This document shows, piece after piece, positions 6,660 to 15,099 of a DNA stretch of 64,000 bases (position 1 is the first letter of the stretch; each line of letters begins with the position of its first letter). The notes under the pieces are model-generated. The model made no database searches. It was not told the origin of the DNA and saw nothing but the letters and a program-made list of their open reading frames with translations. This DNA comes from Nitrobacter sp963807355 (GTDB lineage Bacteria > Pseudomonadota > Alphaproteobacteria > Rhizobiales > Xanthobacteraceae), in assembly GCA_963807355.1 (NCBI GenBank), contig CAWEBX010000033.1, forward strand, positions 1-64,000, written 5' to 3'. The position numbers were made by a program, and so were the translations under genes.

Positions 6660-6835
6660 TTCGGGTGGTTGTGGTCCATAACCATCCCTCCGGGGATCCG
6701 ACGCCATCGCAGGCCGACATCCAAATGACTAAATCGATTATCGACATTTCGTCACCGCTCGGGATCTCCGTGCATGACCACATCATTGTCGGCAAGAACG
6801 GCCACGCCAGCCTGAAAGGGCTGCGGCTGATCTAG
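6660..6835 (+). pseudogene. radC: radC remnant, right part
   Basis: The frame reads VVVVHNHPSGDPTPSQADIQ and ends with GKNGHASLKGLRLI, the C-terminal JAMM/MPN-like domain of RadC including the HxHPSGD metal-site signature. Sequence before about 6660 in the same open frame (from 6548) has no RadC character. The break falls at the VH dipeptide where the left remnant at 3484-3645 ends, so the two pieces are halves of one former gene. The right part keeps the proper stop codon but has no credible start. Confidence 0.7.
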
Positions 6836-6914
6836 CGAAAAACGCCACGCCAAGCGGTGCGTGCACCGTGGATGCATCACAGCGACCGGACGGACCATCC
6901 GACGGTAGCTAGGG

Positions 6915-7658
6915 CTACTGCCGCATGAGAATTAGCGGATCGGTGCTGTCGGGAACCAGCCGCCACTGTGCGTTGTCGTCGGCCTGGAAATGCCAGGTCT
7001 CGCCGCTCGCCGACATCAGAAGGATTTCACCGCGCTCGAGACGCCAGACCTCTGGCTTGAGGTTCGCGATCGCCTCATCGCATTTGGGTTTAAGGAATGC
7101 CTGGAAATTGTCCGGTGGGACTTCGGTGTTCGTCAGCGTGATGCCGCAGATCGGCTTACCGTTGCCGCGAACGAACGTCCAGTCGCCAATCATCTGGTCC
7201 ATCGATCGGGCGAGCGAACGGGCCTCGGCGAGATTTTGCAGGATGTAAATTCCCTCATTCTCCCGCCGGCCTTCGAGAATTCCGCTCTCGACTTCGGTGA
7301 AATCGACCACCGGCTCTCCGGTCGCGGTCTGCAAGCGCACGATATCGAGGCCCGCGACAGTCCAGGCTGCAATGTCCTTCGTAAACGGTAGCGACACCGC
7401 ACAGCCCGGTTCCAGATCGACCTTGAAACCCTGCGGCAACGTCTCGCCCCTGAGCGTCACCACGCAGGTTTTGCTGCGTTCGGTCGTGGACAACTCCCAC
7501 TGCCCGATCATGTCTTTTTTCAAGGCGGATGCATCCTGCGCCGATGCGGCCGGTCCGCAGGCCATCAACATCGCCACAACGACAAGAACAGGTCTCCGCT
7601 TCCGCCACATTGGCGTGCTGCCGCCATCGATCTTGTCCAGGGAGACAGGCGCGGCCAT
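6915..7658 (-). CDS. Exported AprI/Inh-type protein with two Inh-like repeats
   Basis: The protein has a signal peptide (MWRKRRPVLVVVAMLMACGP, cleavage near ASA-QD) and two copies of a beta-rich Inh-like domain. The first begins at DMIGQWELS and the second at QMIGDWTFV, each with a Cys followed by a GxxLxPGC or FLKPKC cysteine. Inh-family proteins inhibit secreted metalloproteases in the periplasm; inhibition here is inferred from family only. The ATG at 7658 overlaps the permease stop (ATGA), suggesting coupling. The in-frame ATG at 7610 would place the signal peptide at the true N-terminus and is a strong alternative start. It is the last gene of the importer operon. Confidence 0.7.
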   Translation of the reverse strand: MAAPVSLDKIDGGSTPMWRKRRPVLVVVAMLMACGPAASAQDASALKKDMIGQWELSTTERSKTCVVTLRGETLPQGFKVDLEPGCAVSLPFTKDIAAWTVAGLDIVRLQTATGEPVVDFTEVESGILEGRRENEGIYILQNLAEARSLARSMDQMIGDWTFVRGNGKPICGITLTNTEVPPDNFQAFLKPKCDEAIANLKPEVWRLERGEILLMSASGETWHFQADDNAQWRLVPDSTDPLILMRQ

Positions 7659-8494
7659 CAGTTTTCCCTCCCGAGCGCGCTTTCGTGCCAGCGCCGCAAC
7701 ATCAGATGCGACACTGTCGCAAGGAACATATAAATGACAATGCCAGCCACAGAGAGCAACAATAACGCCGCGAACATGCGCGGAATGTTGAGCCGGTAGC
7801 CGGACTCCGCAATTCTGTAGGCCAGACCCGACCCGGCGCCGGCCGAACCCGCCGCGATTTCCGCAACCACCGCGCCGATCAACGACAAACCGCCGGCAAT
7901 GCGTAAACCGCCGAGAATGTACGGCAGGGCCGCCGGCAGTTTGAGATAACGCAGCGTCTGCAGCCGCGATGCCCCGTAGAGTTGAAACAGGCCGACGAGA
8001 CTGCGGTCGACCGAGTTCAGGCCGAGCGTGGTGTTTGACAGCACCGGAAAGAACGCGACGATCCAGGCACAAACGACGACCGCGGTCTGCTGCGGCAGGT
8101 AGATCAAAAGGAGCGGCGCAATCGCGATCACCGGCGTGACCTGCAGGACGATCGCATAGGGCAGGAAGGCCTGTTCCAGCCATTTCGATTGGTTGAACAG
8201 CAGCGCCAGCACGATCCCGCCTGCGGCTGCGGCGGCAAAGCCCTCCACCGTGGTCAGTAAGGTTTTTAGCAGCGAGTGCCACAGGATCGGCCAGTCTTCC
8301 ACCAGCGTCGCCGTCACCAGCGCGGGGCCAGGCAGCACATAGGGCGGAATCTCGTAGATATCCACGATCCAATGCCATACCATGACGCCGGCTGCCAACA
8401 CGATCGCCGGCAACAGCACGCGTGCCACCGGCGTCCCCCGAGCGCTCTGTGATGGCTCAGTGTCGGCCGGCGCCGATGGGCTGGATGCCGTCAT
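7658..8494 (-). CDS. ABC transporter permease (SsuC/TauC/ThiX type)
   Basis: The 278-residue integral membrane protein has about six hydrophobic segments and the EAA-like loop (QLYGASRLQTLRYLKLPAAL) that contacts the ATPase. It resembles permeases of the taurine/nitrate/sulfonate/thiamine-precursor importer class (BPD_transp_1). Its start overlaps the ATPase stop codon by four bases (ATGA) and its stop overlaps the start of the Inh-like gene, so three genes are tightly coupled. The substrate is not evident from the permease alone. Confidence 0.85.
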   Translation of the reverse strand: MTASSPSAPADTEPSQSARGTPVARVLLPAIVLAAGVMVWHWIVDIYEIPPYVLPGPALVTATLVEDWPILWHSLLKTLLTTVEGFAAAAAGGIVLALLFNQSKWLEQAFLPYAIVLQVTPVIAIAPLLLIYLPQQTAVVVCAWIVAFFPVLSNTTLGLNSVDRSLVGLFQLYGASRLQTLRYLKLPAALPYILGGLRIAGGLSLIGAVVAEIAAGSAGAGSGLAYRIAESGYRLNIPRMFAALLLLSVAGIVIYMFLATVSHLMLRRWHESALGREN

Positions 8495-9297
8495 CGGCGA
8501 TTCGCTCCCTTGCCCATGGCCAGTGACAGCGCGGCCGACACCTCACGGCAATACGCTCCGTATTCCGCCGAAGTTCTGAAGTTCTCATCCCGCGGCTCGG
8601 CCGTGTCGATGCAGTACTCGGCGCTGATGCGGCCGGGACGCGGCGTCATCACCACGACGCGGCGCGCGAGATAGACCAACTCAAACACCGAATGCGTGAC
8701 GAAGATGACGGTCTTGCGCAAATCGCGCCATAGCGTGAGCAGATCGTTGTTGAGGCGGAAGCGGGTGATCTCGTCGAGCGCCGCGAACGGTTCGTCCATC
8801 AAAAGAACGTCCGGGTCAGTGACGAGGGCGCGGGCGAGCGATGCCCGCATCCTCATGCCGCCGGACAGTTCGCGCGGATAGGCGGCGGCGAACTCTACAA
8901 GACCCACCCGCGCCAGAGCAGCCTCGACACAGCCGCCGATGTCGGCACGCGGCCGGTGCGTCAGTTTCAGCGGCAGCGCCACGTTGTCGCGAACGCTGGC
9001 CCATGGCATGAGCGTCGGCTCCTGAAACACGAAGCCGATGGAGCGCCTGCCGCCGGCAACGCAAACCGCGCCGGAGGTCGGATCGCTCAATCCGGCAATG
9101 ATCCGCAGCGCGGTCGATTTCCCACAGCCGGACGGCCCGAGCAGCGATACGAAATCGCCTCTGCGCACGTTGAAATCGACAGGCCCCAGCGCCGCGACGC
9201 CGCGGTCATAGCGTTTCGTGATGCCCTTCAGGCTCACCGCGTCTCCCGCGCGCGGGCCTGTGCCGGCTGCGGACAACGCTGTTGCGTGCTCGATCAT
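8491..9297 (-). CDS. ABC transporter ATP-binding protein (SsuB/TauB/ThiZ type)
   Basis: The 268-residue cytoplasmic ATPase has Walker A GPSGCGKST (residues 54-62), a Q-loop near FQEP (91-94), the ABC signature LSGGM (144-148) and Walker B VLLMDEP (164-170), followed by the H-loop FVTHS. It lies 12 bases after the binding-protein gene and overlaps the permease gene, so it powers the same importer. The sequence class is that of nitrate/sulfonate/taurine/pyrimidine importers. Confidence 0.9.
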   Translation of the reverse strand: MIEHATALSAAGTGPRAGDAVSLKGITKRYDRGVAALGPVDFNVRRGDFVSLLGPSGCGKSTALRIIAGLSDPTSGAVCVAGGRRSIGFVFQEPTLMPWASVRDNVALPLKLTHRPRADIGGCVEAALARVGLVEFAAAYPRELSGGMRMRASLARALVTDPDVLLMDEPFAALDEITRFRLNNDLLTLWRDLRKTVIFVTHSVFELVYLARRVVVMTPRPGRISAEYCIDTAEPRDENFRTSAEYGAYCREVSAALSLAMGKGANRR

Positions 9298-9309
9298 CGG
9301 CGGCGGGTG

Positions 9310-10332
9310 CTATTTCTTGGGCCGCAGATCGAGGCCAACGCCCTTGTTGACGAACTGCAGCGTGTAGGCCTTGCGGAAATCGATGTCCCGGCGCACCACG
9401 CCGGCTCGCACCATCAGGTCGAAGAAGCTCGCATAGCGCGCGTCGTTCATGGCGCCGATGCCATCGCGCTGGGAGTTGCCCGAATCGACGATTCCATACT
9501 CCTTCATTCTCTCCACGGAATACGCCAAGAGGTCGTCGGTCATTTCTGGATTGAGCTTCTTGATCGTGGCATTGCCTGCGGCGTTGTCGCCGTAGAGGTA
9601 GGTATACCAGCCGACGATCGAGGCGTCGACGAAGCGCTGCACCAGATCCTGTTTGTTCTCGACCAGATCGCGGCGGGTTTCGATCAACGTCGAATATGGG
9701 TTGAATCCGGCGTCGGCGAGCAGAATCACGGTCGGCTTGAAGCCAGCCCGCTTCTCCACCGCATATGGCTCAGAGGTGACGTAGCCCTGCATCGCGCTTC
9801 GTTTATCGGCGAGAAAGGGCTGAGCGTTGAAAGTATAAGGTTTGACCTTCTCCGCACTGAATCCATATTCTGATTTGAGCCACTGAAAATAGCTGGCGAT
9901 GCCTTCCTTTGACACAAACAAGGTGAGTGGCTTCAGGTCCTCGATTGTCGTCACCTTCGATTCCGGGTGCGCGAGAAAAACCTGCGGATCTTTCTGGAAC
10001 ATCGCAGCGACCGCCACGACTGGCACGTTATTGGCAATCGCATCGAACGACTGCATGGTGTTCGCGGTCATGAAGAAGTCGAGCTTGCCGGCAATCAGGA
10101 GAACCCGGTTGTTCACATTAGGGCCACCCGGAACGATGGTCACGTCCAGACCAAATTTTTTGTAGGTGCCATCGGCCAGGGCTTGAAAGAAACCGCCGTG
10201 CTCGCCCTCAGCGACCCAGTTCGTGCCAAAGGAAACTTTGTCCAGCGCCGGTTCAGCCGCGGCCGATGGCGTGATGCCAAGCGCAAGCACGATTGCGGCG
10301 GTTAACGTTCGCAGCGAAACGGCAAGGCTCAT
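9310..10332 (-). CDS. ABC transporter substrate-binding protein, NMT1/THI5-like
   Basis: The 340-residue exported protein has a signal peptide (start MSLAVSLRTLTAAIVLALGI, cleavage after SAAA). The mature part starts with FGTNWVAEGEHGGFFQALAD, the pattern of NMT1/THI5-like periplasmic binding proteins that include ThiY-type pyrimidine binders. The start at 10332 is preferred over an upstream in-frame start (10422) because of a GAGGAG ribosome-binding site and the signal peptide. It is the first gene of the importer operon and is divergent from a creatininase-family gene. Import of a thiamine-precursor pyrimidine or related heterocycle is an inference; no THI-box was found upstream. Confidence 0.85.
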   Translation of the reverse strand: MSLAVSLRTLTAAIVLALGITPSAAAEPALDKVSFGTNWVAEGEHGGFFQALADGTYKKFGLDVTIVPGGPNVNNRVLLIAGKLDFFMTANTMQSFDAIANNVPVVAVAAMFQKDPQVFLAHPESKVTTIEDLKPLTLFVSKEGIASYFQWLKSEYGFSAEKVKPYTFNAQPFLADKRSAMQGYVTSEPYAVEKRAGFKPTVILLADAGFNPYSTLIETRRDLVENKQDLVQRFVDASIVGWYTYLYGDNAAGNATIKKLNPEMTDDLLAYSVERMKEYGIVDSGNSQRDGIGAMNDARYASFFDLMVRAGVVRRDIDFRKAYTLQFVNKGVGLDLRPKK

Positions 10333-10429
10333 CCTTCGGCTCCTCGATCTTTCTGGCCCATGACAGGAATCGACCGACACCGGCGCGCCCGCTGGTTTCA
10401 GCCCGCAACCTTGATCGGACACATCAACT

Positions 10430-10535
10430 TAGAGCCTTTCGGTTTCTGAAGAAACAGATGCAGGCTTTATGGTTTGGATTTGAACGCGTGTTTTCACGCG
10501 AAACGGTGTCCACGTTGCTCGAAACGCTATAACCT
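10430..10535 (+). repeat. Dispersed intergenic repeat, copy 1
   Basis: The segment begins AGAGCCTTTCGG, contains TTTTCACGCGAA and ends GCTCGAAACGCTAT. It shares blocks with copies near 36283 (TCTTCACGCGAACCGG, CACTTCGCTCGAAAAC) and, inverted, near 50193 (GTTTTTGAGCGAAGTGG, CGGAAAGGCTCTAG). Such elements are common between genes in this bacterial family. It lies between the binding-protein and creatininase genes, where their divergent promoters should be. Confidence 0.65.
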
Positions 10536-10565
10536 GCGTTCCCGTTCAATGAAACGCTGCGCGAG

Positions 10566-11384
10566 ATGATCCGGACGCCCCCCCTCGACTGGTTGACCAT
10601 CCATTGGCCCGGCGTTGCACCAGAGAACGCCGCAAACTGGATCGCGGTGCTGCCCCTGGCCGCAACCGAGCAGCACGGGCCACATCTGCCGCTCACGACC
10701 GACGTGCAGATCGCAGACGCCTATATTGCAAAGGTCCGCGAATTGCTGCCGCAGAATACACCCGCGACCTTTATGCCAGTGCAACCCGTCGGCATTTCCA
10801 CTGAGCACATGGATTTTCCGGGCACCCAGACGCTGACCGGCGAGGCCGCGCTCAGGGCCTGGACCACGCTCGGCGAGGAGGTAGCGCGGCGCGGAATCAG
10901 AAAAATCGTGATGGTGTCCAGTCATGGCGGCAACAGCGCAGCGATGACGATGGTGGCGCAGGATTTGCGCGCGCGACATCGTATGCTCGCGGTCACCTCC
11001 GCATGGTCACGCTTCGGAGTACCGGATGGCCTGTTTGATGCGGAGGAGTTGCGCCACGGCATTCACGGTGGCGCGGTCGAAACCTCGATCATGCTGGCGC
11101 GCTATCCCGCCGAGGTCCGTCGCGACAGCATCGCCGACTTCCGCTCCGCGAGCATCGCGATTGAGAAGACCTATCGCTGGCTCGGCACGCAGCGGCCCGC
11201 GCCGTTTGCTTGGCAGACGCAGGACCTTCACCCGAGTGGCGCGGTGGGTGATGCGACGCAGGCCTCCGCGAAGAAAGGCGAGCGGCTGCTCGAACATGGC
11301 GCACACGCTTTCTGCGAATTGCTGGCCGACATGGCGAGGTTCGATCCGGCACAGCTCAAAGCTGGCCCGCGCGATCCGACGTGA
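10566..11384 (+). CDS. Creatininase-family amidohydrolase
   Basis: The 272-residue protein has the creatininase-family metal-site blocks: LPLAATEQHGPHLPLTTD (residues 29-46), then GISTEHMDFPGT (78-89), VSSHGGNSAA (118-127) and HGGAVETS (166-173). These supply the His, Asp and Glu ligands of a two-metal site. The family includes creatinine amidohydrolase, formamidopyrimidine deformylases and MftE. Being divergent from a ThiY-like importer, it may deformylate or hydrolyse an imported pyrimidine. This is inference, and creatinine hydrolysis itself is not specifically supported. Confidence 0.8.
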   Translation: MIRTPPLDWLTIHWPGVAPENAANWIAVLPLAATEQHGPHLPLTTDVQIADAYIAKVRELLPQNTPATFMPVQPVGISTEHMDFPGTQTLTGEAALRAWTTLGEEVARRGIRKIVMVSSHGGNSAAMTMVAQDLRARHRMLAVTSAWSRFGVPDGLFDAEELRHGIHGGAVETSIMLARYPAEVRRDSIADFRSASIAIEKTYRWLGTQRPAPFAWQTQDLHPSGAVGDATQASAKKGERLLEHGAHAFCELLADMARFDPAQLKAGPRDPT

Positions 11385-11717
11385 CTTGCTCACGCCTATA
11401 ATAACCTCGGCCTTCACGTCATCGCAGTGCCTCCTAGAGGGCTGGGTCGCACCGGTGTCATCAGGAGATGGGATGTATCGCCATGCTTTGTTGATAGTTG
11501 CTATTGCAAATTAGTTGCAATAATAACTGGGAATAATTTTAACTGGACCTGGTCCGCAGACGGATCGAAGGCAGAATGGCGGTATCAAATTGGTCGCGGA
11601 TCGGCCATCGCCTTGCCACCCGAAGAGACCTGTGGCGCATTGCGGTCGAAATGGGGCGCGGTCGAATGGGGCGACAATGACCACCACGGTGCCTTACCGG
11701 TCTGAGCAAACGGTCCA
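11385..11717. other. Intergenic region without a supported gene
   Basis: One plus-strand frame (11427-11705) is open, but its product has no family character, start signal or consistent composition. The centre (about 11495-11545) is AT-rich and could hold the promoter of the downstream porin gene. No repeat or RNA structure was recognised. Confidence 0.4.
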
Positions 11718-13715
11718 ATGAATGCAGTCCGGCCGGTCCTGCTACGGCTTATGCTGGCCGGCGTGGTGCTGGGCACGCTGACCGGCACGGCCGGTGCCGC
11801 CGATGTCGGTGTATCCCGCCAACCGGCCAAAGCCATGGCCCAGCCGCTGGTCGACTGGACCGGTCTCTATTTTGGCGCCCATGCTGGATTCGGCGGCGGC
11901 CGATCGGCCGCGACAATCTCGGACCCCGCACTGGTTACCGGCCGCAACGATTTCGGCGGGCTGATCGGCGGCGTTCAGGGCGGCTACAACCTCTGGCTCC
12001 CCTCGGGACTACTGCTCGGCACCGAAGCCGACATCTCATTTCCGAGCTACATCGAATCAAATTCGATTGTCTCAAAGCTCGCGACAGCGCGCTCCGACGT
12101 CACGCACCAGTGGGACTTCATCGGATCGGCACGCGGCCGGATCGGCTACGCCACGGGTCCGTGGCTTGCCTATACCACCGGCGGCTTTGCCTTTGCCGGT
12201 GAGCGTTACCTGAACGATCTGCCGTCGGGCGATCGGGAGAAAACACTGGGCGCCCGTTATGGCTGGACCGCTGGCGCGGGGCTTGAATACGCATTCGCGC
12301 CGCACTGGAGCGCAAGGCTCGAATATCTTTACTACCGATTCGACGGAACAAGCGTTCAGTTTCCATCGGCTGCGCAATACACCGCGACCATGGATTTTCA
12401 GTCGATCCGCGTCGGCCTAAACCGCAAGCTCGATCTAAACCCGGCCAGCGCCAACCTTTCGGCGGCCTCCCTCACCGATCCCGAATCGGATCGCTGGGAA
12501 ATTCACGGCCAGACCACCTACCTTGGCCAAGGTTATCCATCTTTCCCCGCGCCCTACAGCGGCAGCAACAGCCTGACGCCTGCCTCCCAATATAAGGCGA
12601 CCTGGAGCAACAGCCTGTTTCTGAACGCGCGGCTATGGGACGGCGGCGAAGTCTATTATAACCCCGAGCTGCTTCAGGGTTTTGGCTTCAACGACACTGT
12701 CGGCGTAGCGGGTTTTACAAACGGCGAGGCGCAAAGGTCCAACTTTCCTTATCCGCACTACAACACCTCTCGGCTGTTCGCACGCCAGACCTTCGGCCTC
12801 GGTGGCGAGCAGGAAGAGTTGGACAACGGACCAACCCAGTTGTCGGACAAGGCCGATATCTCGCGGCTGACGCTGCAAGCCGGCAAGTTCGCCGTTCTCG
12901 ACGTGTTCGACGGCAACGACTTCGCCAAGGACACCCGCAAGGACTTCATGAACTGGGCGCTGTGGGCGCCGGGCGCCTTCGACTACTCCGCAGACAAGGT
13001 TGGCCTTAGCTACGGCTTCACGGCCGAACTCAATCAGAAACAATGGGCGCTGCGCGGCGGCTATTTTCTGATGGATGCGGAATCGAACTCGAACAGCTTC
13101 GATACCCGCCTGTTTCAGCGCGGCGAGTATCTGCTGGAACTGGAGACGCGCTATTCGCTGCTGGGCCAGCCGGGCAAGCTCCGCGCCATCGGCTGGCTCA
13201 ACAGCGCTTATATGGGCAGCTATCGTGACACGCTGAACAACCCGGCGTTCAATCTCAATATCGCGCTGACTCGTACCGGGCGCATCAAGTATGGGTACGT
13301 CTTCAGCGTCGAACAGGTCGTCACTGACGACGTCGGGCTATTCGGACGCTGGAGCTGGAATGACGGCAAGACCGAGATCATGGCGTTCACCGACATCGAC
13401 GCCAGCCTCTCGCTGGGAACCTCGATCAAGGGCACACGATGGGGCCGGCCGGACGACGTGATCGGCATCGGCGGCGCGATCAACGGTCTGTCACGGGATC
13501 ATCGCGACTTCCTCGCAGCTGGCGGCCTTGGCGTTCTTATCGGCGACGGCCAGCTCAATTACAGCCGCGAGCGCATATTGGAAACGTACTATGCCTATGC
13601 GCTGAACAAATGGTTCACGCTGACCGCCGACTATCAGCTTGTTACGAACCCCGCCTACAACGCCGACCGCGGCCCCGTGCATGTATTCTCCGGGCGGCTG
13701 CACGGCGAGTTTTGA
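11718..13715 (+). CDS. Outer-membrane protein: Omp25/Omp31-type barrel joined to OprB-like porin
   Basis: The 665-residue precursor has a signal peptide ending near TAGAA. Residues about 45-240 form an 8-strand barrel of the Omp25/Omp31 type (DWTGLYFGAHAGFGGG, GGVQGGYNL, RGRIGYA, WTAGAGLEYAFAPHWSARLE, ending IRVGLNRKL). From about residue 255 to the end the sequence matches OprB-like carbohydrate-selective porins (HGQTTYLGQGYPSFPAPYSG, YYNPELLQGFG, DNGPTQLSDKADISRLTLQA, ending HVFSGRLHGEF with the terminal Phe used by the BAM complex). The two barrels are encoded as one chain. The role is probably passive uptake of sugars or other solutes, plus an unknown contribution of the small barrel. Confidence 0.8.
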   Translation: MNAVRPVLLRLMLAGVVLGTLTGTAGAADVGVSRQPAKAMAQPLVDWTGLYFGAHAGFGGGRSAATISDPALVTGRNDFGGLIGGVQGGYNLWLPSGLLLGTEADISFPSYIESNSIVSKLATARSDVTHQWDFIGSARGRIGYATGPWLAYTTGGFAFAGERYLNDLPSGDREKTLGARYGWTAGAGLEYAFAPHWSARLEYLYYRFDGTSVQFPSAAQYTATMDFQSIRVGLNRKLDLNPASANLSAASLTDPESDRWEIHGQTTYLGQGYPSFPAPYSGSNSLTPASQYKATWSNSLFLNARLWDGGEVYYNPELLQGFGFNDTVGVAGFTNGEAQRSNFPYPHYNTSRLFARQTFGLGGEQEELDNGPTQLSDKADISRLTLQAGKFAVLDVFDGNDFAKDTRKDFMNWALWAPGAFDYSADKVGLSYGFTAELNQKQWALRGGYFLMDAESNSNSFDTRLFQRGEYLLELETRYSLLGQPGKLRAIGWLNSAYMGSYRDTLNNPAFNLNIALTRTGRIKYGYVFSVEQVVTDDVGLFGRWSWNDGKTEIMAFTDIDASLSLGTSIKGTRWGRPDDVIGIGGAINGLSRDHRDFLAAGGLGVLIGDGQLNYSRERILETYYAYALNKWFTLTADYQLVTNPAYNADRGPVHVFSGRLHGEF

Positions 13716-13746
13716 AAATAATTTCTTTCGGGAGCTATCGAGTTTT

Positions 13747-15099
13747 TCACCCTACGACCCTTGCTTCGCTCCCTCCGCGAGGCGCGGTTTCCGGCATGAG
13801 GATCCAGACCACAAGCAGGCCTAATATCGCGACGGCGGCCAATTGCAGAAACGCGATGCCATGTCCGAAATGATCGCTCACGTAGCCGCCAACCACGTTG
13901 CTGAGCGACGCGCCTATTCCGGTGGCCGTGCCGATGATGCCCTGCGCAAGGTTGAAGTGACCTGAACCGAAGGCAACATCGGCGACAATGAGGGGAATCA
14001 TGACGCCGAAGACCGCAGCCGTGATGCCATCCAGCACCTGCACAGCGACCAGCAGCGACGGATCGTGGATCGTCGCAAACAACGTTCCGCGAGCGGCCAG
14101 CGCGGCGAAGGCAATCATGAGCAGCGGGCGGCGTCCCCATACCTGCGCCTTGCGGCCGACGGAAGGCGATATCAGAGCGACGATCGCTTGCGGAACGATG
14201 ATGCAGAGCGCAATCAGCATCGGCGCACCCTGACTCGAGCGCGCGGTCACGATACCCGCCGTCAGGGGCAGCATGGCCGCATTGGCAAACTGGAGCAGGA
14301 AAACCACGCAGGCAAAAACGACCAGCGGCCGCTGATGCAGAAGATGCACGATGCTGGTCGCATCGGGATCAGGCTTCGCGCGCGCAATGGCACCATGGGC
14401 CTGTTCCGGATCGATCTCCCGGTCGCGGATTCGCGCCAGCGAAAGCAGCGTCGCGATCACAAACACGAAACTCACCACGAACACGGCGCGGCTCGATAGC
14501 AGGTATCCGACGACACCCATCACCCCCGCAGCCACGCCATTGCCAAGCGATGCGTAGCGCGCGTTGCGTCCGAGTCTCTCGCCGATCGCTTCCGGTCCCA
14601 CAAGTCCGAGGCTGATGGCGGCTATCGCAGGTCCAAGCACGCAACTCGCCGCGGCATGCAGGATCGCCGCTAGCGCGATCACCGGAAAGATCGGCCACGC
14701 CGCGTAGGCGAGCGCGCTGAGACCGATCGTGGCGACAGCAAGCCCCGCGACCAGACGCTCCGAGCGGGCCGCATCGATGACGACACCACCCGGCATCTGA
14801 CCGATCAGCCCGATGATCCCGCCGATAGACAGGATCAGTCCGATCTCGGATTGCGTCCACTTCTGCGTGGTGAGATAGACCGCGACGAAGGGACCGAATC
14901 CGGTCTGCACGTCTGCAAGGAAGAAGATGAACCAATCGAGGCCGCGCTGGCTTTGCGCCGAGGGATGATGGCCCCGCGCGCTTGCCACCGGCGACGGACT
15001 CACGCCCTCTGCGCCCGCCCGCCGCGGGCGCGCGCTATCCGGATCGGACGATCGACGGGCCCGTCGCGCAAAAAACAGATCGGATATCCTCCTGATCAA
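13747..15099 (-). CDS. MFS transporter
   Basis: The 450-residue protein has about twelve hydrophobic segments beginning near WFIFFLADVQTGFGPFVAVY, and the MFS loop signatures GGVVIDAARSERL and GRKAQVWGRRPLL. An N-terminal, Arg-rich, soluble extension of about 50 residues precedes the first helix, and a later start cannot be excluded. Its ATG overlaps the stop codon of the PRC-barrel gene, so the two are co-translated. The substrate is unknown. Confidence 0.8.
   Translation of the reverse strand: MIRRISDLFFARRARRSSDPDSARPRRAGAEGVSPSPVASARGHHPSAQSQRGLDWFIFFLADVQTGFGPFVAVYLTTQKWTQSEIGLILSIGGIIGLIGQMPGGVVIDAARSERLVAGLAVATIGLSALAYAAWPIFPVIALAAILHAAASCVLGPAIAAISLGLVGPEAIGERLGRNARYASLGNGVAAGVMGVVGYLLSSRAVFVVSFVFVIATLLSLARIRDREIDPEQAHGAIARAKPDPDATSIVHLLHQRPLVVFACVVFLLQFANAAMLPLTAGIVTARSSQGAPMLIALCIIVPQAIVALISPSVGRKAQVWGRRPLLMIAFAALAARGTLFATIHDPSLLVAVQVLDGITAAVFGVMIPLIVADVAFGSGHFNLAQGIIGTATGIGASLSNVVGGYVSDHFGHGIAFLQLAAVAILGLLVVWILMPETAPRGGSEARVVG

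Noticed and set aside
7659..8378. N-terminal half of the 487-aa minus-strand open frame joined to the Inh-like gene
   Set aside because: This part is an out-of-frame reading of the permease gene on the same strand; only the region after 7658 has Inh-family character.
10333..10565. Possible THI-box riboswitch upstream of the ThiY-like gene
   Set aside because: The conserved CTGAGA and related blocks of the thiamine riboswitch are not present; the region is largely a dispersed repeat.
11427..11705. 92-aa plus-strand open frame before the porin gene
   Set aside because: No family character, and its composition changes along its length as expected for non-coding DNA.
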